A DNA stretch of 8,908 nt from Sphaerochaeta sp. (lineage in GTDB: Bacteria; Spirochaetota; Spirochaetia; Sphaerochaetales; Sphaerochaetaceae), in assembly GCA_003446545.1 (NCBI GenBank), contig DMAO01000200.1, positions 1 to 8,908 on the forward strand, in the 5' to 3' direction. The notes under the pieces are model-generated. The model ran no database searches and was not told where the DNA came from. It saw only the letters and a list, made by a program, of their open reading frames with translations. The position numbers and the translations under genes are program-made. How positions within the stretch are numbered: position 1 is the stretch's first letter; the number at the start of each line of letters is the position of its first letter. Positions 1 through 6,916 of the stretch are shown one piece after another.

Positions 1-2
1 AT

Positions 3-47
3 GCTTTTGCTACTCTCGCTTCGTTAGGCAATCACCCCAACGGGTGA
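3..47 (+). other. possible 3' tail of an upstream gene (very uncertain)
   Basis: Reading from base 3, an open frame gives AFATLASLGNHPNG and stops at TGA 45-47. A second frame, from base 2, stops at TAA 56-58 (tail CFCYSRFVRQSPQRVSLK). Either could be the end of a plus-strand gene lying left of the window. The first reads more like a protein tail, but 14 residues are too few to identify anything. The frame of the following RND gene has a stop at 51-53, so this stretch is not part of that gene. Confidence 0.2.
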
Positions 48-50
48 GTT

Positions 51-59
51 TGAAATAAT
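51..59 (+). promoter_or_regulatory. candidate extended -10 promoter of the RND operon
   Basis: TGA followed by AATAAT (54-59) fits the extended -10 pattern TGn-TATAAT with five of six hexamer bases matching. No convincing -35 hexamer lies 16-18 bases upstream. Transcription would begin near 66 and leave a leader of about 57 bases before the RND start codon. The leader contains the short dyad GTAGA-N7-TCTAC (69-85), which could be an operator or a small hairpin. This is a pattern match only. Confidence 0.25.
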
Positions 60-122
60 CCCCTCTGGGTAGACAAATCATCTACGAAGGCGATACCTAA
101 CAGAAAACCAAAGGCTTATCAT

Positions 123-2591
123 TTGGATATGAAAGGGAGAAAGGTCAAAGACCTGCTGCTTATCACAGCAATATTGTCGCTCAGCATTGTCGCCCTGATG
201 CAAATAGGGAACCTGTATATCGACAGCTCTACCAATGCGTTCATTCCTCAGAACGAGCCAGTAGTGCAGACAAATACTGCAATCGAGGAGGCCTTTGGTT
301 CACTTGACCTCATAGTGGTCAACCTCTCAAGCAAGGATGCCTCCATACTTGAGAGAAGCTCCCTTGCTATTCTTGACAGAGTCACCAGCGCCATAGAGGC
401 TCTAGCACTCTGTTCTTCGGCAACGTCACTGACCAATACTGATCATGTAGGCAGTACAGATGAAGGCCTTTTAGTTGAGAAACTCTATGACAAGAATGAA
501 ATTGATGCATTGGGAAGCCTCCGCTCACGTATGGGTGAGTGGAGTGACCTCTATGAGGGCAACCTCATCTCTCGCGATGGAACTATGGCTTCAATCATTG
601 TCGAAGCGGTCGTAGGATCTGACTTGTCACTGTTGCTTGAGCAGATCAAGGCCGAAATAGCAAAAATTGATCTGAACGAACTCAAGCTCTCGATCATCGG
701 CCTTCCGGTAGTGACCGATGCCATCGAGCAGAACCTGCTTACTGACTTGGCAATCCTCGCACCTATAGTCGGCTTGCTTATCATTATCGTCCTTTTCTTT
801 TCCTTTGGCAGGTTCCGTTCTGTTATTCTCTCCCTATGCTGTCTACTGGTCAGTGCAAGCCTCATGCTTGGACTTATGGCAGTGTTTCACCTTACCTTTA
901 CCATGGCCACTATGCTTGTACCGGTCCTGCTCCTGATAGTAGGAAGCGCATACACCATCCACATCCTCAGCCACTTCTATGAAGAGGCTTCCAGTTCAGA
1001 TGAAGGGCTGACCCAGAAAGGACGGGAGAGGATTATCAACTCTGTGATAAAGAGAAACCGCAACCCTCTCATTATGGCAGGGGCAACCACTGCAGCAGGC
1101 TTCCTTGCCCAGCTTACCAGCCCCCTTGCCCCTTTCAGGACTTTTGGCCTTCTCTGTGCGATCGGGGTCGTCCTTTCTCAACTCTCGGCTCTATTTCTCC
1201 TGCCTGCCTTGCTTCGTATCTTTTATGCAAACACAACGGTAGAGAAGAAAAACAGGAAGACCCGTGAAAAGTTCGATCCCTCGCCCATCTTCATCTATGT
1301 AGTCTCTAAACAGGGTAAGTTCCTTGTAGGGCTATCGATTGTATTCGTAGTGGCCACGCTTGTGCTCATTCCCCGTATCCGCACTGGAACCAATATGCTG
1401 GATTTTTTCAAACCCTCCTCCACACTTGTACAGGATACCAAGCTCTACAACAGCAAGATGCAAGGTAGCGGCATTCTTACAGTTATGGTGAAGAAGGACA
1501 ATAACACATCCGTCCTTCAGCCATCCTTGCTCAAGGCCTTGGATGATTTCTCCCGAAGCCTGGAGGAGCGCCCTGATGTGGGGGGAGTGCAGAGTATTCT
1601 TCCCTTCATCAAGCGGATGAACCAGATAATGGGCCCCCAGCAGGGGGAGGCTCTCCAGACAGAGGCTACCAAGCCAGATTTTGACTTTTTTGGAGGTTCC
1701 TTTGGTGCAATGACCGAAGAGGATCCTCTACCAGAAGCTGTCGAGAAGCCAATGGTCATTGCCCAGGATGGAAGCTACTACGAGATTCCCTCTGATCCAG
1801 CAAAGTACGGTCTGCAGACAGAAGAGGAGCTAAGCCAGCTCATAACCCAGTACCTATTGCTGTACAACGGAAACCTGGGCAAGTTCATCAATGACCCGAT
1901 CGAGCCCGACTCACTTCTGATGACCATCAGACTCTTGAAGACTGACACCCCGACCTTGAGGAACATAACAAACACCATAGAAGAGCACTTCATCTCCACC
2001 CTTCCCCCTGGCTGGACGATACATATCGGTGGAGGTGAAGCGATAAGCCTAGCCCTAACCGAGCTGGTCACCAAATCTCAACTTTACTCCCTCTTTGGAG
2101 CTCTCATCATAGTCTGGATCCTGTTGCTCTTGCTCTTCCGTTCAATCAAGTTGGCTACCCTCGGACTCATCCCTTGTGTCTTTGCGCTCATGGGTATCTT
2201 CACCTCCATGGCAATCTTTGCTATCAAGCTTGATATCATCACCAGCTTGTTAGCAGCCTTAGCTATTGGAATCGGGGTAGACTATGCGATACACCTGCTT
2301 GCTGCCTATGTAAGACTCGGAGCTGTGTTACCCCAGGAGGAAGTTTTCACCGAGGTGATGAAGACAACTGGCAAGGCAATCCTCATCAACGCAGCTTCTG
2401 TGACCCTAGGCTTTATTGGCTTGCTGTTCAGCCGCTTCACTCCCATCTTCAGTATGGGTCTCTTGTTCTGCATAGCAATGGTGTTTGCATCGTTGAGCAG
2501 CCTAACCGTCATGCCGGTCCTACTACTCCACATCAAACCAAAAAACCCGCTGCTCATGCCAGAAATGACACAATCAAGGAGAACCTCATGA
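123..2591 (+). CDS. RND-superfamily exporter (COG1033/MMPL-like), inner membrane
   Basis: An 822-residue inner-membrane transporter of the RND superfamily, predicted to export a hydrophobic substrate using the proton gradient. It shows the duplicated RND layout: TM1 (about 10-28), a periplasmic domain (30-205), TM2-6 (208-366), TM7 (399-417), a second periplasmic domain (420-653) and TM8-12 (655-802). The second half has the motif GIGVDYAIHL in TM10 with Asp720. The equivalent first-half segment reads VGSAYTIHI and lacks the Asp. About 820 residues is usual for this branch and shorter than HAE1 drug pumps. The TTG at 123 has AAAGG (110-114) 8 bases upstream. An ATG at 129 (MKGRKVKD) is an equally reasonable start, with 14 bases of spacing. 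Its TGA overlaps the next start (ATGA), so translation is probably coupled. The substrate is unknown; lipid or lipoprotein cargo is inferred from the neighbours. Confidence 0.88.
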   Translation: MDMKGRKVKDLLLITAILSLSIVALMQIGNLYIDSSTNAFIPQNEPVVQTNTAIEEAFGSLDLIVVNLSSKDASILERSSLAILDRVTSAIEALALCSSATSLTNTDHVGSTDEGLLVEKLYDKNEIDALGSLRSRMGEWSDLYEGNLISRDGTMASIIVEAVVGSDLSLLLEQIKAEIAKIDLNELKLSIIGLPVVTDAIEQNLLTDLAILAPIVGLLIIIVLFFSFGRFRSVILSLCCLLVSASLMLGLMAVFHLTFTMATMLVPVLLLIVGSAYTIHILSHFYEEASSSDEGLTQKGRERIINSVIKRNRNPLIMAGATTAAGFLAQLTSPLAPFRTFGLLCAIGVVLSQLSALFLLPALLRIFYANTTVEKKNRKTREKFDPSPIFIYVVSKQGKFLVGLSIVFVVATLVLIPRIRTGTNMLDFFKPSSTLVQDTKLYNSKMQGSGILTVMVKKDNNTSVLQPSLLKALDDFSRSLEERPDVGGVQSILPFIKRMNQIMGPQQGEALQTEATKPDFDFFGGSFGAMTEEDPLPEAVEKPMVIAQDGSYYEIPSDPAKYGLQTEEELSQLITQYLLLYNGNLGKFINDPIEPDSLLMTIRLLKTDTPTLRNITNTIEEHFISTLPPGWTIHIGGGEAISLALTELVTKSQLYSLFGALIIVWILLLLLFRSIKLATLGLIPCVFALMGIFTSMAIFAIKLDIITSLLAALAIGIGVDYAIHLLAAYVRLGAVLPQEEVFTEVMKTTGKAILINAASVTLGFIGLLFSRFTPIFSMGLLFCIAMVFASLSSLTVMPVLLLHIKPKNPLLMPEMTQSRRTS

Positions 2592-3355
2592 TGAAAAAGA
2601 GTATTCCCATCATTCTCACACTACTGCTCATACTATCGAGCTCACTCATAGGAGCACCACAACCCCAGGAAATTATGGATAAGGTTATGGAGGTCCAGAG
2701 CAGTAAAAGCTCTTATCTCGACATCGTGCTTACCCTCATGGATTCAGGAGGGCAGGCACGTACAAGGAGACTGCAGACACTCTCCCTTACTGAGCATGGC
2801 AGGACATCCTCCATAACCGTATTCCTGTCCCCCTCAAGTGTGAAGAACACCCGCTTCCTTGCAGTTGAGAATGACCAGGGCAAGACAGACCAGTGGATAT
2901 ACCTTCCTGCCCTCAAGCGGGTCAAGCGCATTGCAGCTAATGAGGAAGGAGGTTCCTTCATGGGAAGTGATTTCTCCTATGCCGACATGGCTTCTACCAC
3001 CTATGAATCTGATGAGGCTACCCATACCCTGCTTGGGGAGACAGCGACAACCTATGTGCTCAGCTCTGTTCCTATCGATACAACGACCTATGGAAAAACA
3101 GAGACCACCGTTGACAAGGATACCTACCTCCCCTTGCAGGTAGACTTCTACTCCAAGGATGGCACTACCTTGGAAGAACAGCTTGTAACACAACGGATTG
3201 AACAGGTGAAGGGGAAGTGGATACCAAAAATCATCACCATGACCACCATCTCAAGTGGGCACAGCACGAGAATTGAAATACTCCAATCCCAGTACGACAT
3301 TGCCATGGACAGTGACTACTTCACCACCAGATTCCTTGAAACCGGGAGGCCGTAA
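2588..3355 (+). CDS. LolA-like outer membrane lipoprotein-sorting protein (periplasmic carrier)
   Basis: A 255-residue exported protein of the COG2834/LolA-like family, which forms an open half-barrel that shields lipid or lipid-modified cargo in the periplasm. Residues 1-23 are a signal peptide with no lipobox Cys, so a soluble periplasmic form is expected. The family signature is clear: FLSPSSVKNTRFLAVE (79-94), then DQWIYLPALKRVKRIA (101-116) and GSFMGSDFSYADM (122-134), followed by beta-rich sequence to the end. The start ATG at 2588 overlaps the RND stop. A second ATG directly follows at 2591. AAGGAG at 2576-2581 is spaced 6 bases from the first ATG and 9 from the second, so both are usable. 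Being sandwiched between an RND pump and an outer-membrane barrel suggests it ferries the exported molecule between them. It is a paralogous carrier type rather than the housekeeping LolA, which usually lacks this signature. Confidence 0.87.
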   Translation: MMKKSIPIILTLLLILSSSLIGAPQPQEIMDKVMEVQSSKSSYLDIVLTLMDSGGQARTRRLQTLSLTEHGRTSSITVFLSPSSVKNTRFLAVENDQGKTDQWIYLPALKRVKRIAANEEGGSFMGSDFSYADMASTTYESDEATHTLLGETATTYVLSSVPIDTTTYGKTETTVDKDTYLPLQVDFYSKDGTTLEEQLVTQRIEQVKGKWIPKIITMTTISSGHSTRIEILQSQYDIAMDSDYFTTRFLETGRP

Positions 3356-4671
3356 TGAAACGTGTACTACTTGTGGTCCTAACGATCAGCCTGCTACTGG
3401 ACAACCTTTTTGCCTTTGCAGGCTTTGATGACATATTTGAACCGGAGGCAACCGAAGAAGAGACAAAGGCCCTCAAGCTCTCGGTCTCAGGCTCTTTAGG
3501 AGCTACAGTTGGGGGATATTTCGATGGCCAGATTTTCTCTGATCAGCTTCTGAGCCTACATCTAGTCGCTGACAGTCCAACCTTCACATCAGATGCTGCT
3601 CTCTCTTTTGATGCACAAGCGGGAAAACTTGATGCAGACACCATCTCAGTGACCTCCTTCTTTGACTGGGGTTTCATCAAAGCAGGCCTCCTCAAGGAAG
3701 AGTGGGGGTCAGGGGACGGCTTGCACGTAGTGGACGTCCTGAATGCCTTTGACTACTCCAGAGGACTCTCTGATGATATCTTTAGCATGAAAAGAGCCTC
3801 CTTCATGGTCACTTCCACCATCTACAAGGACCAGAGTTCCTTACAGCTCTACCTCAAGCCGACATTCAAGGCAGGACTTGCAAGTATGGATAAGACAGGT
3901 CAAGACAGGTGGTCGTTGTTTCCTGCAGCATTCAGCAACGCAGATATCAGGGAGCCGAAAACCGACTCTTTAGAGTATGTCGAGTTCGGTGCCCGAGGAA
4001 GAACCAGCATTGGAGGCGCTGATGTAGGCTTGCTCTACTATAAAGGACACATGGCCCAGATGGGGTATGGGAACTTTGTCTATGATTCTAGTTTTTCCTA
4101 CATAGAAAAAGCAGACATCATCTATACCCCCTACCAACTCATCGGAACAGAGGCCACCTATGTGCTTGGCCGGTTCACCCTCATGGCAGAGCTCGCTTAC
4201 CTGCTCAGTAAGGATACAAAGGGAACCGATTCAAGCCTCTATAACAGCAAATGGGTCTACCTAGGTGGGATAGGGTATCTTGCAAGTACGAGCGGGCTGT
4301 ACTTATCCCTTATATACAATGGGCATTATACAGAGCAGTATGACCTGGTAAAATCTAATGTTGGCAATCCTCTTGTGGGATTTGATGTTGACCACGGTCA
4401 GGCCTTCGACAACAAGGCCTACGGAAACACCCTCACCTTTGCAATGGAAAGGCCTCTTTTCCGTGAGCGGGTTCATGTACGCCTGGGCACTACCTACCAG
4501 ATTGAGACAGAGGGCTTTGCCTTGCTAAGCTCTATACGTTGGCAGGTGAGTGATGACCTAAAGCTTGAGTGTAAGGCTGTTGCCTATGGTTCATTGGGGT
4601 CTAAGGCCAGCCTCTTCAGGACTTGGGATGACAACGATTATCTTACTATCGGTATAACACACAATTTCTAA
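3355..4671 (+). CDS. putative outer-membrane beta-barrel protein of the RND export operon
   Basis: A 438-residue protein with an N-terminal signal peptide (hydrophobic 4-21, likely cleavage after LFAFA at 18-22). A short acidic segment follows (FDDIFEPEATEEE). The rest consists of alternating hydrophobic/polar strands rich in Gly, Tyr and Ser, such as YVEFGARGRTSIGGADVGLLYY and TLMAELAYLL. It ends in ...LTIGITHNF. A terminal Phe after an alternating strand is the usual sorting signal for outer-membrane barrels. I do not recognise a named family. The position resembles DUF1302-type barrels that accompany RND exporters and LolA-fold DUF1329 proteins in proteobacteria, but I cannot show homology. 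ATG at 3355 shares one base with the upstream TAA, and GGGAGG (3344-3349) lies 5 bases before it, so translation is coupled. It probably forms the outer-membrane exit or acceptor of the system. Confidence 0.72.
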   Translation: MKRVLLVVLTISLLLDNLFAFAGFDDIFEPEATEEETKALKLSVSGSLGATVGGYFDGQIFSDQLLSLHLVADSPTFTSDAALSFDAQAGKLDADTISVTSFFDWGFIKAGLLKEEWGSGDGLHVVDVLNAFDYSRGLSDDIFSMKRASFMVTSTIYKDQSSLQLYLKPTFKAGLASMDKTGQDRWSLFPAAFSNADIREPKTDSLEYVEFGARGRTSIGGADVGLLYYKGHMAQMGYGNFVYDSSFSYIEKADIIYTPYQLIGTEATYVLGRFTLMAELAYLLSKDTKGTDSSLYNSKWVYLGGIGYLASTSGLYLSLIYNGHYTEQYDLVKSNVGNPLVGFDVDHGQAFDNKAYGNTLTFAMERPLFRERVHVRLGTTYQIETEGFALLSSIRWQVSDDLKLECKAVAYGSLGSKASLFRTWDDNDYLTIGITHNF

Positions 4672-4695
4672 ATCCTACCATTGAAGGTGTGAGTG

Positions 4696-4704
4696 TGATA
4701 GAAT
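4696..4704 (+). promoter_or_regulatory. candidate extended -10 promoter of the luxR-type gene
   Basis: TGA-TAGAAT fits the extended -10 pattern (five of six bases of TATAAT after TGn). No good -35 is visible 17 bases upstream. Transcription from it would start near 4710-4712, leaving a leader of only about 15 bases before GTG 4726. This is a sequence match only. Confidence 0.3.
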
Positions 4705-4719
4705 CCTCTTGTGGAGGAT
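4703..4719 (+). promoter_or_regulatory. hairpin hiding the luxR ribosome binding site
   Basis: ATCCTC (4703-4708) and GAGGAT (4714-4719) are perfect inverse complements separated by a 5-base loop TTGTG. The right arm contains most of the Shine-Dalgarno GGAGG (4713-4717), so a transcript reading in from the upstream operon would fold with the ribosome site paired. A transcript starting at the nearby candidate promoter (near 4711) would lack the left arm. A 6-bp stem is short, so the effect is inferred. Confidence 0.4.
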
Positions 4720-4725
4720 CGGATA

Positions 4726-5667
4726 GTGTTCATCATTGGAGACATTCTGCTTTTTCTGACTACCGCACTCGTATTTTCCATGACATGCCTTTGTATCCTC
4801 TTGCATGTTCACTCAAGGGACAGCTATACACGAGGATTCTTGGCATTCCTGATCCCCCTGTGCTTACAGATGTTTCTGACGATGCTCTATGCTTATATCC
4901 CCCGAGTCTATCCTCCTGAACTGCTTACAGGTACTATCTATAGGTATTTCTGCCTTGCAACAACACTGGTATCCATCTTCCTCACAACCCTTATGCTTTT
5001 TACCATGAGCCGTTATCTTATATCGCTTCTACCCGCAACAGAGAAGGAAAAAAGTCTGGGAAGGAACATACTAGGTTTTCTCATCCTTGGTTTCCTTATC
5101 CTCAGCCTGCTTATCATCATCGGTAAGAGCGAGGGGGATTGGATATATGCGATGGACCTCACCTTCTCCTTTCACGTCTTCAGTGGCAGCGTGTTTATGA
5201 TAATCCATGGTTTCATCGCGCTCTACTACCGGAAAAAGGCACTAGGCTGGGAACAGGAGAGGCTACTGACTGGTATCGCCTCCACGTTCATTCCCTTACT
5301 GGTACTCTTTCCTCTCGATATGATTTTCTTCTGGAACCATGCCTTCAAGTTCACCTATCTCAGTTTCGCTACCTTCGCAGTCTACCTCTACTATTTCATC
5401 AGCAGAAGATACTTTCTCACCTACGAATCGGTGCATGAAAATACGGTTTCACTTCAAACAGAATTTCTGCGGGAGCATGAGGTATCAAATCGGGAGCAGG
5501 AGATCATAGCCTTGCTTATCAAAGGGTTGAACAACCACGAGATTGCAGAAAAGCTCTTCATCTCCCCAAACACAGTTAAGACCCATATCAAGAATATCTA
5601 TGCAAAGCTTGGGGTATCCAACAGGGTATTGCTCTTCTCCCTGTTACAGAAAAAATCAAAGCCCTAA
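4726..5667 (+). CDS. membrane-anchored LuxR-family transcriptional regulator
   Basis: A 313-residue regulator. The N-terminal part has about seven hydrophobic helices (3-27, 36-58, 72-98, 114-132, 143-167, 181-203, 208-226). The C-terminal part (about 252-309) is a LuxR/GerE helix-turn-helix with SNREQEIIALLIKGLNNHEIA and the recognition helix around SPNTVKTHIKNIYAKLGV. There is no receiver or autoinducer domain, so the signal is probably sensed in or at the membrane. GTG at 4726 is chosen because GGAGG (4713-4717) lies 8 bases upstream. An in-frame GTG at 4711 would add MEDRI but has no site at a useful distance. The gene follows the RND/LolA/barrel operon by 54 bases in the same direction and is the natural candidate to regulate it. 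Its 3' end overlaps the convergent fur-family gene by 12 bases, and no terminator is visible. Confidence 0.85.
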   Translation: MFIIGDILLFLTTALVFSMTCLCILLHVHSRDSYTRGFLAFLIPLCLQMFLTMLYAYIPRVYPPELLTGTIYRYFCLATTLVSIFLTTLMLFTMSRYLISLLPATEKEKSLGRNILGFLILGFLILSLLIIIGKSEGDWIYAMDLTFSFHVFSGSVFMIIHGFIALYYRKKALGWEQERLLTGIASTFIPLLVLFPLDMIFFWNHAFKFTYLSFATFAVYLYYFISRRYFLTYESVHENTVSLQTEFLREHEVSNREQEIIALLIKGLNNHEIAEKLFISPNTVKTHIKNIYAKLGVSNRVLLFSLLQKKSKP

Positions 5668-6045
5668 CTTCTGTTTGCACCGCTGACAAATCCCTGTGAG
5701 GTAGAAGGTGTGATCATGGACAGTAAAGGCATGCTTCTCTTCAAACTGTCGTACCTGCTCAGCATAAAAACACCCACCTAGGTCTATGAACCGATGGCAC
5801 TGTTCACAATGAAACCAGTGATGGTGCTCATTACCCTCCTTTGAGGAGTAATAGCGTTCGGTCCCATGTTCACTGCAGTGCAGGATAAACGAGGTTGCCA
5901 GGTTGTTCTTCTCCAGGTAATGTAGGTTTCTGTAGACTGTTGCAGGGTCACAGAAGTCACCCAGTCGCTTGGCAAGCTCAGAGGCAGATATCGGCTCTTC
6001 TACATTCTCCAAAGTCTTGAGGATTGCTTTCCTAGCCTTTGTCAT
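5656..6045 (-). CDS. zur: Fur-family metalloregulator, probably the zinc repressor Zur
   Basis: A 129-residue Fur-family repressor. The N-terminal winged helix includes SASELAKRLG (20-29) and DPATVYRNLHYLEKNNL (33-49). The dimerisation half carries HHH (74-76) and two CxxC pairs, C80/C83 (HCEQC) and C120/C123 (CQRC), which form the structural Cys4 zinc site of many Fur/Zur/PerR proteins. The frame is open for 45 more residues upstream, but that part only restates the znuB region antisense-free in another frame and is not Fur-like. ATG at 6045 has AGGAGG (6056-6061) 10 bases upstream. It overlaps the end of znuB by 14 bases, making it the last gene of the znuACB operon. Zinc specificity is inferred from this linkage; Fur or PerR function cannot be excluded from sequence alone. 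It should repress its own operon through the half-site array upstream of znuA. Confidence 0.85.
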   Translation of the reverse strand: MTKARKAILKTLENVEEPISASELAKRLGDFCDPATVYRNLHYLEKNNLATSFILHCSEHGTERYYSSKEGNEHHHWFHCEQCHRFIDLGGCFYAEQVRQFEEKHAFTVHDHTFYLTGICQRCKQKLGL

Positions 6046-6916
6046 TGTGCAAAGCCCTCCTCTTGCCATAGGAAACAAGCATTCTTGTAGCGGCAGTTCC
6101 AAGAAACACGCCTCCGGCGATGACGACCACCATCGCCCCGACAGGGACATCGAGCAGCCAACCGGCAGCCAAGCCACCAAACGAAAAGAGGGCTGAAAAA
6201 AGCGTACCCAAGCCCATCATGGCTGCCAGGTTCTTCGCCCAGTATCCTGCTGTCCCTGCAGGCAGGGTCAGCATCGCTATGACCATTACGATACCTACAA
6301 AGGTCTGCAACAGGACCACCGCTACCGCTGTGATAGTGAGCATAAGCAGGAACACCTTCTGGGTAGGGATTCCCCGTACCTGGGCAAACTCCTCGTCAAA
6401 GGAGGTCGCCTCAATCTGGGGATAGAAGCGCCAGGCAAGAAGAATGACCACCACATCGAGGACAAACAACAGGATCAGATCCTGATTTGAGATAAGCAGT
6501 ATATTCCCAAACAGGTAGGAAGAGGGGTCGGTATAGCCTGGGGTCTTTGCCATGAAGAGGACACCTATGCTCATGCCGATCGCCCAGATTGCCTGAATGA
6601 CTGTGTCCTCCCGCTGTTTTGCCTTCAAGGACACCACCCCGATGATGGCCGCTGCTAGGATAGCAAAGACGATGGCACCCATCATCGGGGTGATGCCAGG
6701 CACTTTTCCTGTTGCTGACAGGTAGAGGGCTATACCGATGCCGCCTAAAACAGCGTGTGATATGGCTCCGGCAAGGCCAGCTATCCGTTTGACGGTTACC
6801 ACCGCTCCCAGTACCCCAAAAAGGATCGAAGAAAGCAGTCCAGCAAACAATGCATTACGGACAAAGGGAAAAGCAGGGTCAGCAAGGGCACTAAAAAAAC
6901 CTACGAGATTATCCAT
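6032..6916 (-). CDS. znuB: zinc ABC transporter permease ZnuB
   Basis: A 294-residue integral membrane permease of the ABC-3 family (PF00950/COG1108) that forms the channel through which ZnuC drives zinc into the cytoplasm. About eight hydrophobic helices are visible. Family hallmarks include AISHAVLGGIGIAL near 51-64, DTVIQAIWAIGMSIGVLF, SYLFGN and FDEEFAQVRGI, a segment like the one that contacts the ATPase. ATG at 6916 (MDNLVGFF) is preferred because GGAGGGG (6923-6929) lies 6 bases before it. An in-frame ATG at 6931 would add five residues and has a poorer site. The start overlaps the end of znuC by 8 bases, and the 3' end overlaps the fur-family start. Length is normal and no residue looks missing. 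Confidence 0.92.
   Translation of the reverse strand: MDNLVGFFSALADPAFPFVRNALFAGLLSSILFGVLGAVVTVKRIAGLAGAISHAVLGGIGIALYLSATGKVPGITPMMGAIVFAILAAAIIGVVSLKAKQREDTVIQAIWAIGMSIGVLFMAKTPGYTDPSSYLFGNILLISNQDLILLFVLDVVVILLAWRFYPQIEATSFDEEFAQVRGIPTQKVFLLMLTITAVAVVLLQTFVGIVMVIAMLTLPAGTAGYWAKNLAAMMGLGTLFSALFSFGGLAAGWLLDVPVGAMVVVIAGGVFLGTAATRMLVSYGKRRALHNDKG

Noticed and set aside
32..51. TCACCC-CAAC-GGGTGA hairpin as an intrinsic terminator of an upstream gene
   Set aside because: The stem is followed by only three T residues after AG, too weak for an intrinsic terminator, and no upstream gene is established.
2834..3193. 119-residue minus-strand frame within the LolA-like gene
   Set aside because: It lies wholly within a well-conserved gene and has no domain or start signal.
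3891..3910. Short tandem repeat of AAGACAGGT with a 10-base period
   Set aside because: Only two copies inside the barrel gene; a 10-base period does not preserve the frame as a protein repeat, so it is probably chance.
4672..4710. Possible terminator after the barrel gene
   Set aside because: The only hairpin nearby (4703-4719) has no T run after it and fits better as masking of the next gene's ribosome site.
6046..6180. 45-residue N-terminal extension of the Fur-family frame
   Set aside because: It lies entirely inside znuB in another frame, has no Fur-like sequence, and a good ribosome site precedes the internal ATG at 6045.
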